Below, in pieces: positions 1 through 9,826 of a stretch of 64,000 bases of DNA. Both the position numbers and the translations under genes were made by a program. The notes under the pieces are model-generated. The model ran no database searches. It was not told the origin of the DNA and saw nothing but the letters and a program-made list of their open reading frames with translations. Within the stretch, counting starts at the first letter, position 1, and the number at the start of each line of letters is the position of its first letter. This DNA is from Rufibacter latericius (GTDB lineage Bacteria > Bacteroidota > Bacteroidia > Cytophagales > Hymenobacteraceae): positions 806,001 through 870,000 of the forward strand of contig NZ_RJJD01000001.1 of NCBI RefSeq assembly GCF_003721515.1, read 5' to 3'.

Positions 1-2513
1 TCATTGACGTGAACATGGACGAAGGCATGCTGGACTCTGAGGCCGCCATGACCTTGTTCCTGAACCTCATCGCCTCTGAGCCAGACATCGCCCGCGTTCC
101 TATCATGATTGACTCCTCCAAATGGAGCGTGATTGAGGCCGGTTTGAAGTGCGTGCAAGGAAAAGCCATTGTAAACTCCATCAGCTTAAAAGAAGGCGAA
201 GAAAAATTCAAAGAGCATGCCCGCAAAGTGCGCAGCTACGGGGCTGCCGTGGTAGTAATGGCCTTTGACGAAGAAGGCCAGGCCGACAACTACGAGCGCC
301 GTATCCAAATCTGCGAGCGTGCTTATAACATCCTCACCAAAGAAGTGGGATTCCCCGCCGAGGACATCATCTTTGACCCCAACATCCTCACCGTGGCCAC
401 GGGAATGGAGGAGCACAACAACTACGCCGTAGACTTCATCAACGCCACCCGCTGGATTAAGCAGAACCTGCCGGGTGCCAAAGTGAGCGGTGGCGTGAGT
501 AACATTTCCTTCTCGTTCCGGGGCAATGACCCGGTGCGCGAGGCCATGCACTCTGTGTTCCTGTACCACGCCATTAAAGCAGGCCTGGACATGGGCATTG
601 TGAACGCGGGTATGCTGGAGGTCTACGAGGAAATCCCGAAAGACCTGCTGGAGCGCGTGGAAGACGTGTTGCTGAACCGCCGCCCAGATGCGACCGAGCG
701 CTTGGTGGAATTCGCCGAAACGGTGAAGAACAAAGGCAAGGAAGTAGTACGCGATGAGGCTTGGCGACAGGAGCCGGTACAGAAGCGTTTAACGCATGCT
801 TTGGTGAAAGGACTGGTAGAATACATTGACCAAGACGTGGAGGAAGCCCGTCACCTGTACCAAAAACCACTGGAAGTGATTGAAGGCCCATTGATGGACG
901 GCATGAACGTGGTGGGTGATCTCTTCGGCGAAGGCAAAATGTTCCTCCCGCAGGTGGTGAAAAGCGCCCGCGTGATGAAAAAAGCCGTGGCCTATCTACT
1001 GCCTTACATTGAGCAGGAGAAAGAACGCGCCGCCGCCGCCGGAGACACCTCTACACGCCAGACCAACGGAAAAGTCCTGATGGCCACCGTGAAAGGTGAC
1101 GTGCACGACATCGGGAAAAACATTGTAGGCGTGGTTTTGGCCTGCAACAACTACGAAGTGATTGACCTGGGCGTGATGACGCCTGCAGATAAAATATTAG
1201 ATGCAGCCCGGGAGCACAACGTAGACGTGATTGGCCTGAGTGGTTTGATTACCCCGTCACTTGACGAGATGGTGCACGTAGCCCGCGAAATGGAGCGCCA
1301 GAACTTCAACATTCCGCTGCTTATCGGTGGAGCCACCACTTCCCGCGCGCATACCGCCGTGAAAGTGGCTCCGGCCTACAATGGCACTGTAGTGCACGTA
1401 CTGGATGCTTCTCGCAGCGTGCCCGTAGTAGGCAATTTGCTGAGCCCAGACAACAAGGAGAAGTTTGCCGCTGACACCCGCTTGGAGTACGACCAAATGC
1501 GCGAAGGCTACCTAAGCCGCCAGAAGGATAAGAAATACCTGCCTTTGCCGCAGGCCCGAGCCAACAAGCTACCTATTGAGTGGAAAGCCGAAGACGTGTA
1601 CACCCCGGCCAAAACCGGTGTGCAGGTATTCGAGAACTTCCCGTTGGAGGAGTTGGTGCCGTACATCGATTGGACTCCGTTCTTCCAGGCCTGGGAACTG
1701 CACGGAAAATTCCCGAAACTGCTGGAAGACGCGGTAGTTGGCGAAGCAGCCACCAAACTGTACGCCGATGCTCAAGCCTTGCTCAAGCGCATTGTAGACG
1801 AGAAACTGCTCACCGCCAATGGCGTGGCAGGTCTGTTCCCTGCTAACAGCATAGGCGACGATGACGTGGAAATCTACACGGATGAAGCTCGTACTGAGAT
1901 TTTGACCCACTTCCGGACGCTGCGGCAGCAAGGCCAGAAAGGCCCGAACGTTCCCAACATTGCGTTAGCTGACTTTGTAGCACCGAAGGAAACCGGACTG
2001 GCAGATTACACCGGAGGTTTCGCGGTAACGGCGGGTATTGGCCTGGATGAACTGGTGCAACAGTTTGAAGCCGACCACGACGATTACCACAGCATCATGG
2101 CCAAAGCCTTGGCTGACCGTTTAGCCGAAGCGTTTGCGGAGAAGCTGCACGAGATTGTTCGGAAGGAAATATGGGCTTATGAACCGGAGGAAAGCCTTAC
2201 CAACGAGGACCTGATCAAGGAAAAATACCAAGGCATCCGTCCGGCTCCAGGTTATCCAGCCTGCCCAGACCATACTGAGAAAACCACCTTGTTCCAGTTG
2301 CTGGAAGTGGAAAAGCACACCGGCATCACATTAACCGAGAGCCTTGCCATGTACCCAACCGCTGCGGTGTCTGGCATGTACTTCGCGCACAAGCAGTCGC
2401 GGTACTTCGGGTTGGGTAAGATTGAGAAAGACCAGGTAGTAGATTACGCCCAGCGCAAAGGCATGACCGTGGAGGAAACGGAGCGCTGGCTGTCAACTAA
2501 CCTGAATTACTAA
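1..2513 (+). CDS. metH: Cobalamin-dependent methionine synthase, 3' part
   Basis: Transfers the methyl group of 5-methyl-tetrahydrofolate to homocysteine through methylcobalamin. The frame is open to the window edge, so the homocysteine-binding domain and the front of the pterin domain lie outside. Seen in order (counting from a GTG at base 9): the remainder of the pterin-binding barrel, the cap and B12-binding module with GDVHDIGKN (the cobalt-ligand His is about residue 366), and the C-terminal reactivation domain with [15 protein letters not shown] near residue 750, which binds S-adenosylmethionine. The gene ends in TAA. metF follows on the same strand, so two consecutive methyl-cycle steps are neighbours, but 302 bases with a hairpin and a palindromic repeat separate them, so separate transcription is likely. 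Confidence 0.95.
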   Translation, partial: IDVNMDEGMLDSEAAMTLFLNLIASEPDIARVPIMIDSSKWSVIEAGLKCVQGKAIVNSISLKEGEEKFKEHARKVRSYGAAVVVMAFDEEGQADNYERRIQICERAYNILTKEVGFPAEDIIFDPNILTVATGMEEHNNYAVDFINATRWIKQNLPGAKVSGGVSNISFSFRGNDPVREAMHSVFLYHAIKAGLDMGIVNAGMLEVYEEIPKDLLERVEDVLLNRRPDATERLVEFAETVKNKGKEVVRDEAWRQEPVQKRLTHALVKGLVEYIDQDVEEARHLYQKPLEVIEGPLMDGMNVVGDLFGEGKMFLPQVVKSARVMKKAVAYLLPYIEQEKERAAAAGDTSTRQTNGKVLMATVKGDVHDIGKNIVGVVLACNNYEVIDLGVMTPADKILDAAREHNVDVIGLSGLITPSLDEMVHVAREMERQNFNIPLLIGGATTSRAHTAVKVAPAYNGTVVHVLDASRSVPVVGNLLSPDNKEKFAADTRLEYDQMREGYLSRQKDKKYLPLPQARANKLPIEWKAEDVYTPAKTGVQVFENFPLEELVPYIDWTPFFQAWELHGKFPKLLEDAVVGEAATKLYADAQALLKRIVDEKLLTANGVAGLFPANSIGDDDVEIYTDEARTEILTHFRTLRQQGQKGPNVPNIALADFVAPKETGLADYTGGFAVTAGIGLDELVQQFEADHDDYHSIMAKALADRLAEAFAEKLHEIVRKEIWAYEPEESLTNEDLIKEKYQGIRPAPGYPACPDHTEKTTLFQLLEVEKHTGITLTESLAMYPTAAVSGMYFAHKQSRYFGLGKIEKDQVVDYAQRKGMTVEETERWLSTNLNY

Positions 2514-2520
2514 GAAATCT

Positions 2521-2556
2521 GTTTAGGTGCTGTTTTGATGAAAATGGCTCCTAAAC
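2521..2556 (+). terminator. Hairpin after metH
   Basis: GTTTAGG and the bases after it pair with CCTAAAC across a GATG loop: 16-base arms with one mismatch and two G-T wobbles. It begins 7 bases after the metH stop. No long T run follows. Confidence 0.5.
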
Positions 2557-2577
2557 GGAAAACTGCCTTTAGAATGA

Positions 2578-2684
2578 CCCTCCTTTCTGTCATTTTGGAA
2601 AGATCTTGTGGGCAAACTAGGGAAGCGTTAAAAAAGCGCTACTACAGCTCGCCCACAAGATCCTTTTAGAATGACAAAGAGGGT
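2578..2684. repeat. Palindromic repeat, TGTCAT family, copy A
   Basis: The arms start TGTCATTTTGGAAAGATC and end in the complementary GATCCTTTTAGAATGACA, with a core at 2588-2676 (89 bases) and short outer CCCTC/GAGGG extensions. About 37 bases of partly conserved sequence lie between the arms. Two related copies are at 47859-47947 and 49041-49144. There is no coding capacity, so it is either a non-autonomous mobile palindrome or a REP-like element. Confidence 0.75.
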
Positions 2685-2815
2685 GGAAGGGCATTAGAAT
2701 TCAAAAAGTTAAACAACGAGGCGAAATGCCTCAAATCCTTTGCTCTCTTCAAAAATGAGGGAGACGAAACAATACCATACCAAGGCATACGCCTAAAGAC
2801 ACGACATTACGTCAA

Positions 2816-3769
2816 ATGAAAGTTACCGAGCATTTACAGAAAGCCACTAACACCCTTTTCTCTTTTGAGATTTTGCCTCCGGTGAAGGGAACCAGCATTC
2901 AGTCTATTTACCAGGGCATCGATCCGTTGATGGAGTTCAAGCCGCCTTTCATCAACGTGACCTACCACCGCGAAGAGTACGTGTTCAAAGAGCGCGAGAA
3001 CGGCTTGCTGGAAAAAATCACCATCCGGAAGCGGCCAGGCACGGTGGGTATCTGCTCTGCCATCATGAACAAGTATCATGTGGACGCGGTACCGCACATT
3101 ATCTGCGGGGGCTTCAGCCGGGAAGAGACCGAGAATGCCTTGATGGACCTCAACTTCCTTGGCATTGACAACGTGTTGTTGCTGCGCGGCGATGCCGTGA
3201 AAACCGAGCCTGGTTTTAGGCCGCACAAAGACGGGCACTCCTACGCCTCTGACCTCATCAAGCAGGTGGTACAACTCAACCACGGCCAATACCTGGACGA
3301 GGAGATGGAAAACCCCGTGCCCACTGATTTCTGCATAGGCGTGGCGGGTTACCCGGAGAAACACATGGAAGCCCCGAACCTGTCTACCGACCTGCGGTAC
3401 CTGAAACACAAAGTAGACCTGGGCGCCGATTACATCATCACGCAGATGTTTTTTGACAACCGGTGCTTTTTTGACTTCGTGAAGGCCTGCCGCGCTGCGG
3501 GCATCACTGTTCCTATCATTCCGGGCCTGAAGACGCTCACCACCAGAAACCAGCTCAACGTGCTGCCGCGTTACTTCAACATTGATTTACCAGAAGACCT
3601 GGTGAACGCGGTAGAAGCCTGCACCAATCCCAAGGATGTGAAACAGGTAGGCATTGACTGGACCATTCAGCAGTGCAAGGAACTAATGGACTTCGGGGTG
3701 CCGTGCCTGCACTTTTACACTATGAGTAAGTCAGACGCTACAGTGGCCGTTGCAAAGGCAATCTTCTAA
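2816..3769 (+). CDS. metF: Methylenetetrahydrofolate reductase
   Basis: Reduces 5,10-methylene-THF to 5-methyl-THF with NAD(P)H and FAD, supplying the methyl donor used by MetH. 317 aa, the normal length for a bacterial MetF TIM barrel. Seen: FSFEILPP at the N-terminus with the catalytic Glu, FINVTYHR, the LLLRGD strand, and ADYIITQMFFD in the substrate-binding part. The ATG at 2816 begins the conserved N-terminus, so the start is secure. It lies downstream of metH on the same strand, and a strong hairpin follows its stop. Confidence 0.96.
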   Translation: MKVTEHLQKATNTLFSFEILPPVKGTSIQSIYQGIDPLMEFKPPFINVTYHREEYVFKERENGLLEKITIRKRPGTVGICSAIMNKYHVDAVPHIICGGFSREETENALMDLNFLGIDNVLLLRGDAVKTEPGFRPHKDGHSYASDLIKQVVQLNHGQYLDEEMENPVPTDFCIGVAGYPEKHMEAPNLSTDLRYLKHKVDLGADYIITQMFFDNRCFFDFVKACRAAGITVPIIPGLKTLTTRNQLNVLPRYFNIDLPEDLVNAVEACTNPKDVKQVGIDWTIQQCKELMDFGVPCLHFYTMSKSDATVAVAKAIF

Positions 3770-3804
3770 ACCGGCTTTCCCCTCCATTTCTGAAAAACAC
3801 CCCA

Positions 3805-3848
3805 AAAGCAGCAGGCCCACTTACTCTAGTAAGTGGGCCTGCTGCTTT
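3805..3848 (+). terminator. Strong hairpin after metF
   Basis: A perfect 21-bp stem (AAAGCAGCAGGCCCACTTAC on the left arm) closes on a 2-base centre and ends in TTT. It sits 36 bases after metF, with DUF4249 convergent 140 bases on. Confidence 0.85.
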
Positions 3849-3987
3849 ATGAAGAAAGTATCGCCGGAAGAAGGTATTGCAGCGTCCCCAATCGAAAAAG
3901 CCTTTGAAAAGCCATTAGAAGCAAAGTTTCCGTTTACAGGCTCTTTTCTTTAAAATGCCGCAAAACGGAACCGGCATGTTCCTGTGG

Positions 3988-4935
3988 TTACAGGTTGATC
4001 CGGTATTTGGTCACGGTTATCCCCCCGAAATTACCGTAGCCGTTCCGGATGTTGCTGTGCAGGTTCAGGGGCTCAGCGAAGGGGTTGTCTTCTTCGTAAT
4101 TGTCCTTAGACCGTTCGTACAGGTACAGGTCTGAGGTGATGTGCTGCAGCGTGACTTCTAGTTGCGTGGCCGGTGCCCCACCACCGGTATAGGTGCCGAT
4201 TTTATCAGAGAACGTGATCACGCCCTGGTTTGCCCATCCGTCATCGAACACCTTGTAGAGCTCAATCTTCTCCACCTCTTCGCCAAAGATATCGTCGTTC
4301 TCGTTTCGGGAGTAGGCATTGCCCACGGGGCGGCCCTGATCATCCAGCAGTTGCACAAACAGCCGGTAGTAGTTCCGCTGGCCCACCGGGTCGTTGAACT
4401 GCACCCGCAGAAGCCCCGAGAAATTGTAGGGATCATGCTTGGCATCTGGCTGAAAGGACGTTGACACCACCGGCACCGCCGTGGGCATGGTCAGCTTGCC
4501 TTCAATGGCCTCAAAGTTGGGTGCGCTTACCCTGAGGGTGTATTCCCGGCCCGGCTCGGGGGTAAATGCAGTCAAAGGTTTGTAGTTTCCTTGCTCAGCG
4601 TTATACTCCAGGGGCACAAAAACGAAGCTTTGGCGTACGCTGCCATTGCCTTCGGAGATGGTGATGCTGGCGTCTTTCACCAGGCCGTTGCGCCATAGGT
4701 TGTCTCCCGCCAGGACAGACTGGCTCCGCCCGATGTACATGTTCTGTTTAGGAGAATCGGTGTTGAGGTTGTACTGAACGGCCAGCCTGGGGGTATGCCC
4801 ACGCACCTCAATGTCTACTTCCTTCTCACAGCCAGCCAACGCGACAGCCAGGGCAAGACACCCCAGGCCTCGCTTGAATGAAACCGGGCTTTTAAGTCCT
4901 TTTCCAGAAAACAGGGTAAAAACAGGTGGTAACAT
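3988..4935 (-). CDS. DUF4249 family lipoprotein
   Basis: 315 aa, with a lipoprotein signal ending LALAVALAGC, so the mature protein is predicted to be an envelope lipoprotein starting at Cys. The body has the look of DUF4249 proteins, which in Bacteroidota are usually encoded beside a TonB-dependent receptor and are thought to be its surface partner; the substrate is unknown. It begins 6 bases after the receptor gene ends, so the two form an operon. A hairpin-like stretch lies just past its stop (about 3935-3970). The family call is by sequence style and context; the role is inference. Confidence 0.8.
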   Translation of the reverse strand: MLPPVFTLFSGKGLKSPVSFKRGLGCLALAVALAGCEKEVDIEVRGHTPRLAVQYNLNTDSPKQNMYIGRSQSVLAGDNLWRNGLVKDASITISEGNGSVRQSFVFVPLEYNAEQGNYKPLTAFTPEPGREYTLRVSAPNFEAIEGKLTMPTAVPVVSTSFQPDAKHDPYNFSGLLRVQFNDPVGQRNYYRLFVQLLDDQGRPVGNAYSRNENDDIFGEEVEKIELYKVFDDGWANQGVITFSDKIGTYTGGGAPATQLEVTLQHITSDLYLYERSKDNYEEDNPFAEPLNLHSNIRNGYGNFGGITVTKYRINL

Positions 4936-4941
4936 GCACTT

Positions 4942-7317
4942 CTAGAACTTAAAGGTTTTGCTGATGGACGGTAGAATAGGGAACAGGCTGATCTGCTTGA
5001 ACCGCGCGGGGTCCCCCTCTTTCTCGCCGGCCTGCACGTAGATAAAGTAAGGGTTTTTGCGGTTGTAGGCGTTGTAGAAACTGAGGTTGTTCACCACCTC
5101 GCCCCAGCGTTTCTTCTTGGTATGGCTCAGGCTGATGTCGGCGCGGTGGTAGGCGGCCATGCGGTAGCCATTTCGGTTTCCGTAGTCATTGTAGGTCTGG
5201 GTGCCGCCGTAGCCGCCCTCCCACGCCTCGCCTAGGACATAGCGGGCCTCGGGAAGGGTGATGGAATTGCCCGTGCCGTACACCCAAGTCCCCGACAACG
5301 TCAGGTTGGGTTTGAGTTGATGGATGACCACAACCTCGAAATCATGCCGACGGTCATAGCGGTAAGGGAATTTCTCGCCTCGGTTCAGGTCTGGGAACTG
5401 GCGGTTAGACCAGGCCAGCGTGTACCCGATCCAGCCGTTGGTGCGGCCCGTCTTCTTGTGCAGGAACAATTCCGCGCCATACGCCCATCCTTTTCCGGTA
5501 GTTACCTTAGTATCCCAGCTGCTGGAGATGCCAATGAATGAAGCCCCTTCTTTGTATTCAATGAGGTGATCCATGGTTTTATAGTAGCCTTCCAGGCTGA
5601 CTTCCAACTTGTCACCGGCAATGGTACGCGTGGCCCCCAATGCTACCTGACGCGAGCGTTGCGGCCGGATCTTCTCAGTAGACGGCACCCACAAATCAGT
5701 AGGCAAGCCAATGCCGCTGTTGGTGAGCAGGTGAATAAACTGGGTCATGTGGGCGTAAGATGCTTTCAAACTCAGCTTCTCCGTAGCGATAAACCTGACA
5801 GAGGCCCTCGGCTCAATGGAAGAATAAGTTTCCTTGTTCACCAGGAAACCGTTAGCCCGCACGCCCACGTTCACCTTCACCCGTTCAGAAAGCTTCAGGT
5901 CATCCTCTATGTACAGCCCTACTTCCTGCGCGTTGGTTTTCTGGGTGTTCACGTTGAGATCCTCGGCCGAGCCGCCGTTGTTGTCCCGCACCTGCAAGGC
6001 ACCCGGCTGAAACTGGTGGTGCACGTACTGCCCGCCAAATCTAATGTAATGGTTGGGATTGGGAATGAAGTCAAAGTCAAATTTGGTGCTCAGATCCCGG
6101 ATGTTGGAAAGGTACTTTAGTTTGTAGTTAAAGCTTTCGCCCTGGTAGGTTGACTCTTCCTCGCTGCTGATATCGAACTGGTATTTGGTGTAGGTGAGGT
6201 GCGTGTTCAGGAAAAGGCGCTGGTTCAAAACGCGGTTCCAACGGAACGCCGAGGTAAGATTACCCCAGCCCAAGCCTGCCCGGCTTTTCTCCCGCTCGTC
6301 GCCGCTCCGCTCCATATCGGCGTAAAACTCGTCGTAACCCCGGTAGGCACTCAGGTACAGACGGTCTTTCTCGCTTACTTTCCAGTTCAGTTTGGCGTTG
6401 AGGTCATAGAAATAATAACCGCCCACGCCTTCTTCCTTCTTCATGAACGGACGGGCGAGCACGTCAATGTACGTGCGACGGGCCGATACGATAAACGAGG
6501 CGACATCTTTCTTGATGGGCGCACCTACCGTGAGCCGCGAAGCAATGAGCCCGATGGAGCCTTCGCCATCTACCTCGTTCATGTTGCCCTCTTTCATGGA
6601 GATATCCAGCACCGACGACAGCCTTCCGCCGTACCGCGCCGGAAAACCGCCCTTCACCAGCTCCACGTTGTTCAGGGCCTCAGCCGTGAATACCGAGAAA
6701 AACCCGAACAGGTGCGAGGCATTGTACACCGGCACGCCGTCCAGTAGAATAAGGTTCTGGTCTGGGCCGCCCCCGCGCACGTACAAACCACTGGTTCCTT
6801 CCCCGCCACTCTGCACCCCCGGCAGCAACTGCAGCGTTTTAAGCACGTCTACTTCGCCAAACAACGCCGGCACCGCTTTTATCTGCGCCACACTCATGTT
6901 GATGGTACTCATGCGGGTACTCTCGCGCACGTCTTCCTCGCGGGTATTCACAATCTCTACCTCGCTCAGCGCGGTGGCAAACGGCGAAAGCAGCAGGTTT
7001 TGCTGCATGTCTTTGTCTAAATAAGCCGAAAACGTCTGGCGCTCATAGCCCACGTAAGACAGCACCAGTTTTACGGAGTCTTTGGGCAAGGTAAGGCTGT
7101 AGAAACCGTAGGCGTTGGTGGCGGTGCCCTGGCCGGTCACGGAGTTAAGGATAGCAACCCCAATGAGGTTTTCGCCGGTTTGGGCATCGCGTACATAGCC
7201 GCTGATGGTGAATTTTTGCCCGTACCCCATGAAGGGAAGCAACAGAAAAGCCAAGCCTACAAGGTACCGCAAACTGTGCTTGCCAGCCGGACCTTGACAC
7301 CGTGAACGAGAGGACAT
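4942..7317 (-). CDS. TonB-dependent outer-membrane receptor
   Basis: 791 aa. A signal peptide (FLLLPFMGYGQ) is followed by a carboxypeptidase-like regulatory domain (about 35-120, ISGYVRDAQTGENLIGVAIL), a plug domain with VYVRGGGPDQNLILLDGVPVYN near 175-200, and a beta-barrel that ends in a terminal Phe (ISKTFKF). Such receptors import a substrate across the outer membrane with energy from TonB-ExbBD. It is the first gene of an operon with a DUF4249 lipoprotein 6 bases downstream. A 19-base palindrome lies 42 bases upstream and may be its operator. No B12 riboswitch was seen. The substrate is not readable from the sequence. Confidence 0.92.
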   Translation of the reverse strand: MSSRSRCQGPAGKHSLRYLVGLAFLLLPFMGYGQKFTISGYVRDAQTGENLIGVAILNSVTGQGTATNAYGFYSLTLPKDSVKLVLSYVGYERQTFSAYLDKDMQQNLLLSPFATALSEVEIVNTREEDVRESTRMSTINMSVAQIKAVPALFGEVDVLKTLQLLPGVQSGGEGTSGLYVRGGGPDQNLILLDGVPVYNASHLFGFFSVFTAEALNNVELVKGGFPARYGGRLSSVLDISMKEGNMNEVDGEGSIGLIASRLTVGAPIKKDVASFIVSARRTYIDVLARPFMKKEEGVGGYYFYDLNAKLNWKVSEKDRLYLSAYRGYDEFYADMERSGDEREKSRAGLGWGNLTSAFRWNRVLNQRLFLNTHLTYTKYQFDISSEEESTYQGESFNYKLKYLSNIRDLSTKFDFDFIPNPNHYIRFGGQYVHHQFQPGALQVRDNNGGSAEDLNVNTQKTNAQEVGLYIEDDLKLSERVKVNVGVRANGFLVNKETYSSIEPRASVRFIATEKLSLKASYAHMTQFIHLLTNSGIGLPTDLWVPSTEKIRPQRSRQVALGATRTIAGDKLEVSLEGYYKTMDHLIEYKEGASFIGISSSWDTKVTTGKGWAYGAELFLHKKTGRTNGWIGYTLAWSNRQFPDLNRGEKFPYRYDRRHDFEVVVIHQLKPNLTLSGTWVYGTGNSITLPEARYVLGEAWEGGYGGTQTYNDYGNRNGYRMAAYHRADISLSHTKKKRWGEVVNNLSFYNAYNRKNPYFIYVQAGEKEGDPARFKQISLFPILPSISKTFKF

Positions 7318-7359
7318 TCAGAGAAAAGTTGAGAATGAAACGGAGACCGAAGGTAGAAT

Positions 7360-7378
7360 TTACCTACAATGTAGGTAA
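7360..7378. promoter_or_regulatory. Palindrome upstream of the TonB receptor
   Basis: TTACCTACAATGTAGGTAA is a perfect 9+1+9 palindrome, 42 bases before the receptor start on the minus strand. Its TACA-n-TGTA centre resembles BlaI/MecI/CopY-type operators. The regulator is unknown and none is encoded nearby. Confidence 0.5.
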
Positions 7379-7423
7379 TTGACAGATTCAGTCCACTGTT
7401 CCCCTATCTCCATCGAAAATATT

Positions 7424-8362
7424 TCAGTACCCGATGTGCAGGATGGCGTCGCCTTGGTTTACCACCGGCATGTGGTTAAGCCCCACTACATGCCCGCTCA
7501 CGTGCGTGGTGATGGGATGCGTAGCCTCGCCGTAGGGGTCAGACACAGCGCCAATCTGTTGCCCGCGGGTCACTTCCTGCCCGTTTTTGACAAAACTGCG
7601 GAAAAGCCCCGCCCGCGGGGCCCTGATCCAGGTGGTATGGTGGCAGATGACCGGGGGTTGCGAAATCGGAACCAATGCTTCAGTCATGCCCAGGTGGTGC
7701 ATGACGCGTTGCGTGCCTTCCATGGCCATAATGATGCCTGGTTCATCGAACCGCAGTGATTCACCGGTTTCATACACGATGATGGTCTTGCCCTGGCCTG
7801 AGGCTTCCTTGCGCAGAGAACCCGGCCGGTAATTGGAATTCAGGACGAAGGGCGCCCCGAAGGCCTTGGCCAATGCATCACTCTCGCCATCCTCTAACCG
7901 GCACCTGATCTGCGGGTAATTGGATTTGCTTGCTCCGCCGGTATGAAAATCGATGCCATAATCTATGAGGGGCAGCACTTCTTTGGTGAACCGCGCGGCT
8001 ACGCGGCTGGCCAGAGAGCCTTTTGCGTAACCCGGAAAGCTCCGGTTCACGTCTTTGCCGTCTGGCACCTCGCGCGAGAAATTCAGGAACCCGTAGATAT
8101 TGAGAATAGGAATGGCCAATACGGTACCCCGCAAAGGCGTGAGCAGCTTCCGCCTGATCATGCGCCTGATCACCTCCACCCCGTTCACCTCATCGCCGTG
8201 CATGCCGGCCATGAGCACCAGCACCGGCCCTGGCTCCTCTGCCCGGAACACGTGGATAGGAATGTCTATCTCCGTTCCGCTGGGCAGCCGCGAGATGTTC
8301 AGGCGGATTAGTTTCTTATCCCCTGGATAGATGGGAATATCATTGATGATCATCTCCGCCAT
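7424..8362 (-). CDS. Succinylglutamate desuccinylase / aspartoacylase family hydrolase
   Basis: 312 aa zinc carboxypeptidase-fold deacylase (M14-like). Seen: the zinc-site motif [13 protein letters not shown] (about residues 52-64), the DFHTGG His ligand region, and [11 protein letters not shown] with the likely catalytic Glu. Family members release amino acids or acyl groups from amide substrates. It is last in a three-gene operon: its start lies inside the last codons of the RimK-type ligase (23-base overlap, or 14 if translation begins at the Met three codons later). The context suggests it acts on the ligase product, for example by removing added glutamates; that is inference. Confidence 0.88.
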   Translation of the reverse strand: MAEMIINDIPIYPGDKKLIRLNISRLPSGTEIDIPIHVFRAEEPGPVLVLMAGMHGDEVNGVEVIRRMIRRKLLTPLRGTVLAIPILNIYGFLNFSREVPDGKDVNRSFPGYAKGSLASRVAARFTKEVLPLIDYGIDFHTGGASKSNYPQIRCRLEDGESDALAKAFGAPFVLNSNYRPGSLRKEASGQGKTIIVYETGESLRFDEPGIIMAMEGTQRVMHHLGMTEALVPISQPPVICHHTTWIRAPRAGLFRSFVKNGQEVTRGQQIGAVSDPYGEATHPITTHVSGHVVGLNHMPVVNQGDAILHIGY

Positions 8363-9275
8363 CGGGGGTACTCTTTGATTTGGTCTTTTTGGTTTTCCCT
8401 TTGTTCACCAGCAGTTCCGTGTACTCAATGATCTTTCCGGCGATGTCTTTCTGGGTGGCTTTCTCAATGCCTTCCAAGCCAGGCGATGAGTTCACTTCCA
8501 GGATCAACGGTCCGCGGGAAGACTGCAGCATGTCCACGCCGGCTACATCCAGACCAAGCGACTTGGCGGCCATCAGAGCGGCGGTTTTCTCGGCGCGGCT
8601 GAGTTTGATAAGGCTGGCGCTGCCGCCCCGGTGCAGGTTAGACCGAAACTCGCCTTCCTTGCCTTGTCGTTTCATGGCCCCTACTACCTCGCCGTTCACC
8701 ACAAATACCCTTATGTCGGCACCTTTGCTCTCGGCGATGAATTCCTGCACAATGATGCGGGCCTTTAGGTTGTGGAACGCCTCAATCACCGACTCAGCGG
8801 CTTTCTGTGTTTCGGCTAAGACCACTCCTAAGCCTTGGGTACCTTCCAGCAATTTGATTACCAACGGGGCGCCGCCCACTTCCTTGATCAGTTCTTTGAC
8901 TTGTTTAGAGTAGTTGGTGAACGCAGTCTTAGGCATACCCAAACCGGCACGGGCCATGATCTGAAGGCTACGGAGTTTGTCTCTGGAGCGCAGAATAGAC
9001 TGGGAAGCCACCACGCTTTTCACCTTCATCATCTCAAACTGGCGTACCACGGCCGTTCCGTAAAACGTCACCGAAGCCCCGATTCTAGGAATGATGGCAT
9101 CTATGCCGGTGAGCAACTCCCCTTTGTAAAGAATGTGCGGATCGCCTTTCTCCATGACTAGGTCACAGCGCAGGTGATCCAGCACCACCGCTTCGTGGCC
9201 CCGCTGCTGGGCGGCTTCCACTAACCGACGGGTTGAATATAACTTAGGGTCGCGCGAGAGAATCGCTATTTTCAT
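8340..9275 (-). CDS. rimK: RimK-type alpha-L-glutamate ligase (ATP-grasp)
   Basis: 311 aa. RimK ligases use ATP to add glutamate residues, classically to the C-terminus of ribosomal protein S6. Seen: an N-terminal pre-ATP-grasp domain ([18 protein letters not shown]), the ATP-grasp lysine loop [29 protein letters not shown], and the metal-binding [12 protein letters not shown]. The C-terminus is a basic tail ([12 protein letters not shown]). It overlaps the upstream protease gene by 4 bases (ATGA) and the downstream deacylase start, so all three are translationally coupled. Whether S6 or another protein is the target cannot be read here. Confidence 0.93.
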   Translation of the reverse strand: MKIAILSRDPKLYSTRRLVEAAQQRGHEAVVLDHLRCDLVMEKGDPHILYKGELLTGIDAIIPRIGASVTFYGTAVVRQFEMMKVKSVVASQSILRSRDKLRSLQIMARAGLGMPKTAFTNYSKQVKELIKEVGGAPLVIKLLEGTQGLGVVLAETQKAAESVIEAFHNLKARIIVQEFIAESKGADIRVFVVNGEVVGAMKRQGKEGEFRSNLHRGGSASLIKLSRAEKTAALMAAKSLGLDVAGVDMLQSSRGPLILEVNSSPGLEGIEKATQKDIAGKIIEYTELLVNKGKTKKTKSKSTPDGGDDHQ

Positions 9276-9766
9276 AAAGGAGAGTTCTTGGGTGTGTTAC
9301 TTCTTTTTTTGGTTTTGTTTTTGGCCTTAAGCGAGAGATTTTTCTTGGAGACGTCTACAATGAAACGTTTCCGGAGCAGCGTGCGCCCCAACAGCACGGG
9401 GTACTTGAGGTCACTGCGGTCAGAAAGAGAGAACTCAGTCTCCACCTCTTGCCCGTTGATGAGAATTTTGGTACTGATGACGTAGCGTTCCTGGACATCG
9501 CCAAACGAACTTTTTACGCAGCGCAAATCAAAATCAGTGAACTGAAAGGCCTTGTGGTTGTACCCCGGATGGTTTTCGTCCAGCAACTCAAAATGGATGA
9601 CTTTCTGCCCATCAGGCAGTTCTACCTCCTTGATGTTGTTGCAATGGATGGAAGAGGTATACGCGCCGGTATCTACTTTGGCCTCTATCTCAAACAACTC
9701 CAGCTCAGGGAAATCCACCATCTCCCGCCTGCCTATGATACTCTTAACAGGTTTTTCTTTCTTCAT
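9272..9766 (-). CDS. RimK-associated retropepsin-like protease (ATP-dependent zinc protease family)
   Basis: 164 aa. The [11 protein letters not shown] motif (about residues 32-42) is the Asp-Thr-Gly signature of the RimB/DUF785 family, a clan often encoded next to RimK-type ligases. The second half, with [18 protein letters not shown], matches the usual family end. The C-terminus is Lys-rich, coded partly by an A-rich run. It is the first gene of the protease-ligase-deacylase operon and shares ATGA with rimK. The proposed role is trimming or removing the peptide tail made by RimK, as described for RimB; here that is inference from context. Confidence 0.88.
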   Translation of the reverse strand: MKKEKPVKSIIGRREMVDFPELELFEIEAKVDTGAYTSSIHCNNIKEVELPDGQKVIHFELLDENHPGYNHKAFQFTDFDLRCVKSSFGDVQERYVISTKILINGQEVETEFSLSDRSDLKYPVLLGRTLLRKRFIVDVSKKNLSLKAKNKTKKRSNTPKNSPL

Positions 9767-9783
9767 ACCCCTAAAGCTAAGTC

Positions 9784-9819
9784 GTTTAGGGCCCGTTTCC
9801 GGAAAAACAGGCCCTAAAC
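9784..9819 (-). terminator. Hairpin after the sorbosone dehydrogenase-like gene
   Basis: GTTTAGGGCC pairs with GGCCCTAAAC around an inner GTTTCCGGAAAaAC core, with two mismatches. It lies 7 bases past the stop of the minus-strand gene ending at 9827, and belongs to the recurring CCTGTTTT-type hairpin family. Confidence 0.7.
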
Positions 9820-9826
9820 AGATGTC

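Larger units (their letters stand above)
2514..2815. other. Gap between metH and metF
   Basis: 302 bases with no gene. It holds an imperfect hairpin just after metH (2521-2556), one copy of the TGTCAT palindromic repeat (2578-2684), and about 130 bases in front of metF in which I see no clear promoter. Confidence 0.6.

Noticed and set aside
3750-3953. Short plus-strand frame after metF
   Set aside because: It overlaps the metF end and runs through the strong terminator hairpin; no protein-like features.
4942-7423. Cobalamin riboswitch in front of the TonB receptor
   Set aside because: The 100-base upstream region has only the short palindrome and none of the B12-box or long folded leader expected.
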